NCBI GenBank assembly: GCA_902491215.1
Contig: CABUGV010000012.1
Location: forward strand, 15,992-79,991
Direction of reading: 5' to 3'
Length of the DNA stretch: 64,000 nt
Source of the DNA: 43-108 sp001915545
Lineage (GTDB): Bacteria; Bacteroidota; Bacteroidia; Bacteroidales; Bacteroidaceae
The notes under the pieces are model-generated. The model did no database searches and was not told where the DNA came from. It was given only the letters and a program-made list of their open reading frames with translations. Positions 59,518 through 64,000 of the stretch are shown here, one piece after another (position 1 is the stretch's first letter; each line of letters begins with the position of its first letter). The translations under genes were made by a program, and so were the position numbers.

Positions 59518-61686
59518 ATGCGTATACTTATAGAGGAATATCAATATGACGTTACTGATGTAAAAGATGTTCTCTATGGCATTGATGCTTTGGAGAATAT
59601 TGAAGGTAAGGTTTCTGTTCATTATGTAGGGTATTATTATAATACCTTGCTGCGAGACTGTGTTTTTATTCTTCCTAAGGTTTTATTGATGGATGATAAG
59701 TTGAAAGATACTAATAAAGCAAACTTGGTATTTGGAAGATACCGTCCAGAAGATATCCTTGATTTGGATGAATATAATCCACTGACAAAAGATGAACGTG
59801 ACTTTATCTATAAGTTTGCTGTGTGGATTTATCGTGCTATAGTTGTATACAAAGAAGATAAGTCATCTGATACTGGGATTGTATACCATAAGAGAATACA
59901 ACAAGTCGGAAAAGGTCGTCGCCGAAAGAGCAATACATATTTAGATATTTTACTTGCACTGATCCAATTTGCAAAAGACAATCAGAGTTTCTTTTTCTAT
60001 GTCGTTAAAAATATGCATAGCGGATTAAATAAGATAAATTGGACTCGAACTATTGCTACGCAACCAGCATTAATTCAGGGTGGAACTCCTATTTATCTGA
60101 ATCCGGTAAATAAGAAACGTCAGATTAATTTTGATGAAGAGTTGCTGATAATATTCTTTTCAATATTAAATTTTATTGGAGACAAATATGGCTTTCCTAA
60201 AAATGTTTGCGTTCAATTTCCACTTATAAAAGGACCAAAATTTGAAGCTTATTTGAATGGATATGGTTGTACTCGATTGCGTCAAATTAAGTATAAATAT
60301 TTTTCTGATAAGGCTATAGAACTTTGGGAATTGTGTTTCGCTTTCTTTGATGAATCGACTCATTTGCGTGTCTCAACTGACCATAAAGAATATTTGCTTG
60401 TTAAAGATTTCTATGTGGTCTTTGAAGCAATGATTGATGAACTGATAGGTGATAAGCCATTGCCTGATGGTATGGGCAAAAAGCAGGAGGATGGTAAAAT
60501 TGTCGATCACCTCTTTTCTGCACAAAGCCTAATAGATGGAGATTCTAAGCAGACTTATTATATTGGGGACAGTAAATATTATAAGATGGGGCACGAGCTT
60601 AATCGTGAGTCTGTTTATAAGCAGTATACTTATGCTCGTAATGTCATTCAGTGGAATCTTGATATTTTTAACGGAATCAATGAAACGGTGAGAAACTCTC
60701 ATGTTCGTATGCGTGATGAAAAGACAGAAGGGTATGAAATTATTCCTAATTTCTTTATATCTGCTAAAATGGATGAGAATTTCGATTATGCAAATGATGG
60801 CATAGAGAAGACAAACAGGAAGAAAAATAAGCATAAGAATATTCAATTTAAGAATCGTCTTTTTGATAGGGATACAATGTTGTTGTTCCACTATGACGTG
60901 AATTTCTTGTTTGTGTTGTCATTATACGCGCGAAATAATGCTTCTCAGAAAGCATCATGGAAAAAGAAAGTGCGTGAAAAATTCCGTACAGAGATTCAAG
61001 ATTGGCTTCAGCAAGACTATGATTTCTATGCAATGCAGGCGCATCCTGGTGTTGATGCAACGAAATACATAAAAGAACATTTTCAGGACGTATTGGGCAA
61101 AATATATACTCCATACAAGGATGATACTGTATTTTCTTTGGCTTTGGAAGCCAAAGACCCGGAAAGTGCTTCGATAAAGGCCGAACTTGAAAAGTATTTC
61201 TATATAAAGGAATGTAAGCTTGGTTCTGATCCGGTTTTGGCTATCAATAGTGCAAAAGCTGAAGGATATGCATTAGTTCCATCAGAGCCGTCAAAGGATG
61301 GTGTTCTTATGGTTATGATGGAGGATTATGATGCAAAGTTTGCTAAATTTGAAGATGGTCGTATTGCTGTCGGTATAAAAATGACAGACGAGTCAATGAA
61401 GATTCTTGAGAACATCCAGTCTATAGGATTTATTTTATTCCATACCCGAAAGGATGAAGGACAGCATCTATTCGCTTTGAAATCTTCATGTGAGGTTAGG
61501 CCTCAAGCCTCGTTGGATGATTCTGTTTATATGAATATTAGCACAACCAATCTGTATCTGTTGGTCTCCTTTGACTCTTCAGCCGAATTGGATTCTTCTT
61601 CAATTCATTCTTCTAAGGCTCCATGGACTAAACAAAGCAGATATGATGCGCAGTATGTATCATTAGAGACGATCCATAGTAACTAA
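59518..61686 (+). CDS. McrC/LlaJI-like restriction endonuclease
   Basis: The 722-residue protein resembles the LlaJI/McrC nuclease subunit. Its PD-(D/E)xK-like core shows SLIDGDSK followed by YYIGDSKYYKMG (Asp351-Lys353), then a Tyr/Arg-rich helix (ESVYKQYTYARNVIQWNLDI). The N-terminal ~300 residues carry no known domain. The C-terminal ~150 (VMMEDYDAKFAKFEDGRIAV) form an extra domain. It starts 2 bases after the NTPase gene, so the two are made together. A terminator follows. Confidence 0.8.
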   Translation: MRILIEEYQYDVTDVKDVLYGIDALENIEGKVSVHYVGYYYNTLLRDCVFILPKVLLMDDKLKDTNKANLVFGRYRPEDILDLDEYNPLTKDERDFIYKFAVWIYRAIVVYKEDKSSDTGIVYHKRIQQVGKGRRRKSNTYLDILLALIQFAKDNQSFFFYVVKNMHSGLNKINWTRTIATQPALIQGGTPIYLNPVNKKRQINFDEELLIIFFSILNFIGDKYGFPKNVCVQFPLIKGPKFEAYLNGYGCTRLRQIKYKYFSDKAIELWELCFAFFDESTHLRVSTDHKEYLLVKDFYVVFEAMIDELIGDKPLPDGMGKKQEDGKIVDHLFSAQSLIDGDSKQTYYIGDSKYYKMGHELNRESVYKQYTYARNVIQWNLDIFNGINETVRNSHVRMRDEKTEGYEIIPNFFISAKMDENFDYANDGIEKTNRKKNKHKNIQFKNRLFDRDTMLLFHYDVNFLFVLSLYARNNASQKASWKKKVREKFRTEIQDWLQQDYDFYAMQAHPGVDATKYIKEHFQDVLGKIYTPYKDDTVFSLALEAKDPESASIKAELEKYFYIKECKLGSDPVLAINSAKAEGYALVPSEPSKDGVLMVMMEDYDAKFAKFEDGRIAVGIKMTDESMKILENIQSIGFILFHTRKDEGQHLFALKSSCEVRPQASLDDSVYMNISTTNLYLLVSFDSSAELDSSSIHSSKAPWTKQSRYDAQYVSLETIHSN

Positions 61687-61720
61687 CATTGCAATTAAGA
61701 ACGATATGTTTTTATTAATC

Positions 61721-61760
61721 ACACCCTCGGTATTTGTATTTACCGAGGGTGTTTTATTTA
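61721..61760 (+). terminator. terminator of the restriction-modification operon
   Basis: ACACCCTCGGTA (61721-61732) is exactly inverted at 61741-61752, followed by TTTATTTA. Confidence 0.85.
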
Positions 61761-61847
61761 TAATGGATCATGTCTTAAAGTGTGTGCTTATGCATAGAAT
61801 TCATAGATAGAATCCAGCTTTGTTGAAAATAATGGAAAACATAATAA

Positions 61848-61882
61848 GATACTGTTTTAGACACACTTTTTGAAACAGTATC
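61848..61882. repeat. 35-bp palindromic element, copy 2
   Basis: GATACTGTTTT (61848-61858) and GAAACAGTATC (61872-61882) surround AGACACACTTTTT, nearly identical in arms, spacer length and spacer sequence to 7810-7844. No flanking direct repeats are seen here. Confidence 0.75.
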
Positions 61883-61930
61883 ATTGAAAAGCGGAGCATC
61901 GATGCTCCTCGTAAAGAGATTGTAGATGTC

Positions 61931-62383
61931 GTGTCTTCAGTAGAGCAATTCTCCTTTGAACAGTTCCAAGCTTATTTCCAGAAATGGGATAAACCTTACG
62001 TAGACTATACATTATTTACCAGTTCAAAGGATCAGGCAGAACTTCCGTTCGGGTCATGTCTGTCTCTGATTCCGGATACACTCGACCATAATTGTTGGCC
62101 TCGCGACATCAGATGGCTGCCATGTCGGTACATGGAAAGCGAAAAGTTTATTTCTTTCTTCATTATCAAGGAATGTATGACTCCCAAGGCGGGATTTATT
62201 TCGTATACGGATTATTTGATATTGGAGTTCCATAAAAATGGTACTTTCAAACGCGCAAGGAACATCTATCATTGGGATGATGATTCCGTTGTGGTAGATT
62301 CTGTTATGCATACGTTGATTACGAAAAACTTAAAAACTTATTGTACTGAAGTCTTGATGCCGCTTGACGATGGTTCAAAGTAA
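61931..62383 (+). CDS. uncharacterised protein, probably 5'-truncated
   Basis: A 150-residue frame starting at GTG 61931 is not recognised. The open frame continues upstream to a stop inside the palindromic element, encoding SIDAPRKEIVDVVSS-like coding-style sequence without any ATG. The sequence is rich in aromatic residues (FSFEQFQAYFQKWDKPYVDY, NCWPRDIRWLPCRY) and suggests a compact cytosolic domain. It has no signal peptide and no clear ribosome binding site, so it may be the remnant of a gene whose start was lost beside the repeat. Confidence 0.45.
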   Translation: MSSVEQFSFEQFQAYFQKWDKPYVDYTLFTSSKDQAELPFGSCLSLIPDTLDHNCWPRDIRWLPCRYMESEKFISFFIIKECMTPKAGFISYTDYLILEFHKNGTFKRARNIYHWDDDSVVVDSVMHTLITKNLKTYCTEVLMPLDDGSK

Positions 62384-62497
62384 TATTATGTGGGGCGTAT
62401 GTAGTTATATAATATGTATAATAGAATTTGTTTCTCTGTATAACATATTATATTTAGTGTTGTTTTTGTAGAGCTCGGCAAACGTGTGAAATATTGA

Positions 62498-62538
62498 ACC
62501 TTTTTGTTTAACTTAGACGCACTTTTTGAAAAGGTGTT
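62498..62538. repeat. degenerate copy of the palindromic element
   Basis: AGACGCACTTTTTGAAA (62515-62531) matches the spacer and inner arm of the two better copies. The outer arms are replaced by a 7-bp ACCTTTT/AAAAGGT pair. Confidence 0.45.
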
Positions 62539-62560
62539 GTTTACTTAGAAATTATCTGAT

Positions 62561-63757
62561 ATGAAAAACAATATATCATTGAAGTTGTTTGTCGTTTGCA
62601 GCTTGCTGTTCTGTCTTTTTGCCTCCAATATTCAGGCGAAGAGTGCAGGACCGGATAATATGAGCGGAGATGACAAGTTGTCGAGGAAGGAAGTTGAGGC
62701 TGTAACGGCTCAGGAGTTGGCCGACTATATCGACTGTATGCGCGATTCGTTGGAGAAAATGTGGGAACAGAGAAAACTTCGTGTTGGCGGTCTGGAGATG
62801 CCTTTCAATGTAAGGGTTCTGGGTGAAAAGCCGGTTTCAGGAAGAAGCCTTTATATTTCCATGCATGGCGGTGGTGCTGTGGCCAAGGAGTTCAATGACT
62901 CGCAGTGGAAAAATCAGATAAATCTATATACGCCGAAAGAAGGTGTTTATATAGCTCCTCGGGCACCTTATGATGATTGGAACATGTGGTTCAGGAAGGA
63001 GATTGACGACTTTTTCACTATGTTGATAATGGCTTCGGTTATTTTTGAGGACGTGAATCCCGACAGGGTGTACCTTACTGGATATTCTGCCGGTGGAGAC
63101 GGAGTGTGGAGGATGGCACCGAGGATGGCCGATCGATGGGCCGCGGCGTCTATGATGGCCGGACATCCAGGAGAGGCATCTTTGCTGAATCTGCGGAATC
63201 TTCCTTTTATGATATGGATGGGGGAGAACGACAAAGCCTATGACCGTAACAAGCTGGCTGTTGTCAAGGGACACGATTTGGACAGTCTGCATGCTCTTGA
63301 TCCGGACGGTTATCTGCATCAGACGAACATTGTCGGCGGTAAGGGCCATTGGATGGATCGTGCCGATACTGCAGCTATAGAGTGGATGGCGCAGTTTGAC
63401 AGAAATGCTGGGCCGGATAGGGTTGTGTGGCGTCAGGAAGAAACAACGCGAAATACATTCTATTGGCTTAAGGTCGGCAAGGGAGAAGCAAAACCCGGGA
63501 TGAAGGTTGTTGCCCGCATTGATGGCAACACCATATATATAGATGAGTGCGATTACGACAGTCTTTATATTTGTCTCAATGATATGTTGCTCGACCTCGA
63601 CAGGAAAATATCTGTCAAGTACCGCGGAAAGACCATTTTCAGAGGCAAGGCGAAAAGAAAATGTTCAATTATACGAAAATCACTTTACGAAAGAGCTGAT
63701 CCTCGTCAGATATACAGTGCTGAAATCAGTTTGTCCGGATTAAAAGCGACTTTGTAG
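62561..63757 (+). CDS. secreted alpha/beta-hydrolase (esterase/depolymerase-like)
   Basis: The 398-residue product has a signal peptide (LFVVCSLLFCLFASNIQA). An alpha/beta-hydrolase core follows, with oxyanion region MHGGGAVAKEF, nucleophile Ser in YLTGYSAGGDGVW, Asp in WMGENDKAYDRN and His in GGKGHWMDRAD. It resembles the PHB-depolymerase/LpqC esterase group and the carbohydrate esterases that Bacteroidota often secrete. A ~110-residue C-terminal beta-rich domain (from RVVWRQEETTRNTFYWLKVG) is unassigned. The substrate is unknown. Confidence 0.8.
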   Translation: MKNNISLKLFVVCSLLFCLFASNIQAKSAGPDNMSGDDKLSRKEVEAVTAQELADYIDCMRDSLEKMWEQRKLRVGGLEMPFNVRVLGEKPVSGRSLYISMHGGGAVAKEFNDSQWKNQINLYTPKEGVYIAPRAPYDDWNMWFRKEIDDFFTMLIMASVIFEDVNPDRVYLTGYSAGGDGVWRMAPRMADRWAAASMMAGHPGEASLLNLRNLPFMIWMGENDKAYDRNKLAVVKGHDLDSLHALDPDGYLHQTNIVGGKGHWMDRADTAAIEWMAQFDRNAGPDRVVWRQEETTRNTFYWLKVGKGEAKPGMKVVARIDGNTIYIDECDYDSLYICLNDMLLDLDRKISVKYRGKTIFRGKAKRKCSIIRKSLYERADPRQIYSAEISLSGLKATL

Positions 63758-63968
63758 CCATATATTAATGTTTGATGTATGCACAATCATTATTTTTCTG
63801 CTCTTTTGTAGATTTTATTTTTGGCTGAATATGGCTTTTTTGAGCTTTTCATTGGTTGATACGTGAAAAGGGGCGTTGAGGCTGAAAATTTCTTGCAATT
63901 TTATTTCTCTGTAAATCAGAGTAATGTGTAATTTCTTGAAAAAAATCTCGAAAAAAGTTGTTGAAATA

Positions 63969-64000
63969 TTTGGTGCGTATGGTAAAAAGCTCTACCTTTG
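63969..64000 (+). promoter_or_regulatory. promoter reading out of the window
   Basis: TTTG (63969-63972), a 20-base spacer and TACCTTTG (63993-64000) fit the Bacteroidota promoter fully. The gene it serves lies beyond the window. Confidence 0.7.

Overview
The window looks like a chromosome segment of a gut or oral Bacteroidales bacterium, closest in style to Prevotella/Bacteroides. The evidence is the ribosomal gene order (secY-map-infA-rpmJ-rpsM-rpsK-rpsD-rpoA-rplQ), repeated TTTG / TAnnTTTG promoters of the Bacteroidota type, NigD-like lipoproteins, T9SS-like C-terminal tails and many secreted glycoside hydrolases. The species cannot be fixed from sequence alone.

Layout. 1-7747 is the spc/alpha ribosomal operon, ending in a good terminator; its map gene carries a +1 frameshift. 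8087-10148 holds a PepSY membrane protein and a convergent DMT-family transporter. 10456-15237 is a compact signalling module: a hybrid histidine kinase with HPt domain, an NtrC-type sigma-54 activator, a cluster of TTCCACA sites, a near-consensus sigma-54 promoter and a small secreted protein made of five ~23-residue repeats. 15379-31135 is a carbohydrate region (acetyltransferase, GH43-like, a large sialidase-like/NodB-like protein, a ricin-like T9SS-tailed protein, GH2, GH127 and a truncated GH95). Its GH43-like and GH2 genes share a gapless ~72-bp upstream element. A 1676-bp IS1634-like element (31136-32811) cuts off the GH95 gene.

32935-36684 (minus strand) encodes NigD-like and two-domain lipoproteins, an ECF sigma factor and a partner that appears to join an inner-membrane anti-sigma segment to an outer-membrane barrel. 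37249-46492 is housekeeping: ndk, an M23/LysM peptidase, DUF1599, DoxX, tpiA, a SPOR protein, folE, dnaG and O-acetylhomoserine sulfhydrylase. 46772-51441 is a phosphate operon (porin, pstS, pstC, pstA, pstB) behind four phased 7-bp repeats that look like Pho boxes. A GH105-like hydrolase, a small barrel protein and an alanine symporter follow.

56346-61686 is an AT-rich restriction-modification island: an m5C methyltransferase, a McrB-like NTPase and a McrC/LlaJI-like nuclease in one tight operon, preceded by three 12-bp direct repeats. An unrecognised reading frame and a secreted esterase end the window, with a promoter at the last bases reading out of it.

The strongest candidates for new biology are the sigma-54/repeat-protein module, the trans-envelope sigma/anti-sigma pair with its broken two-domain lipoprotein, the single-methyltransferase McrBC-like system, and several small intergenic palindromic repeats.
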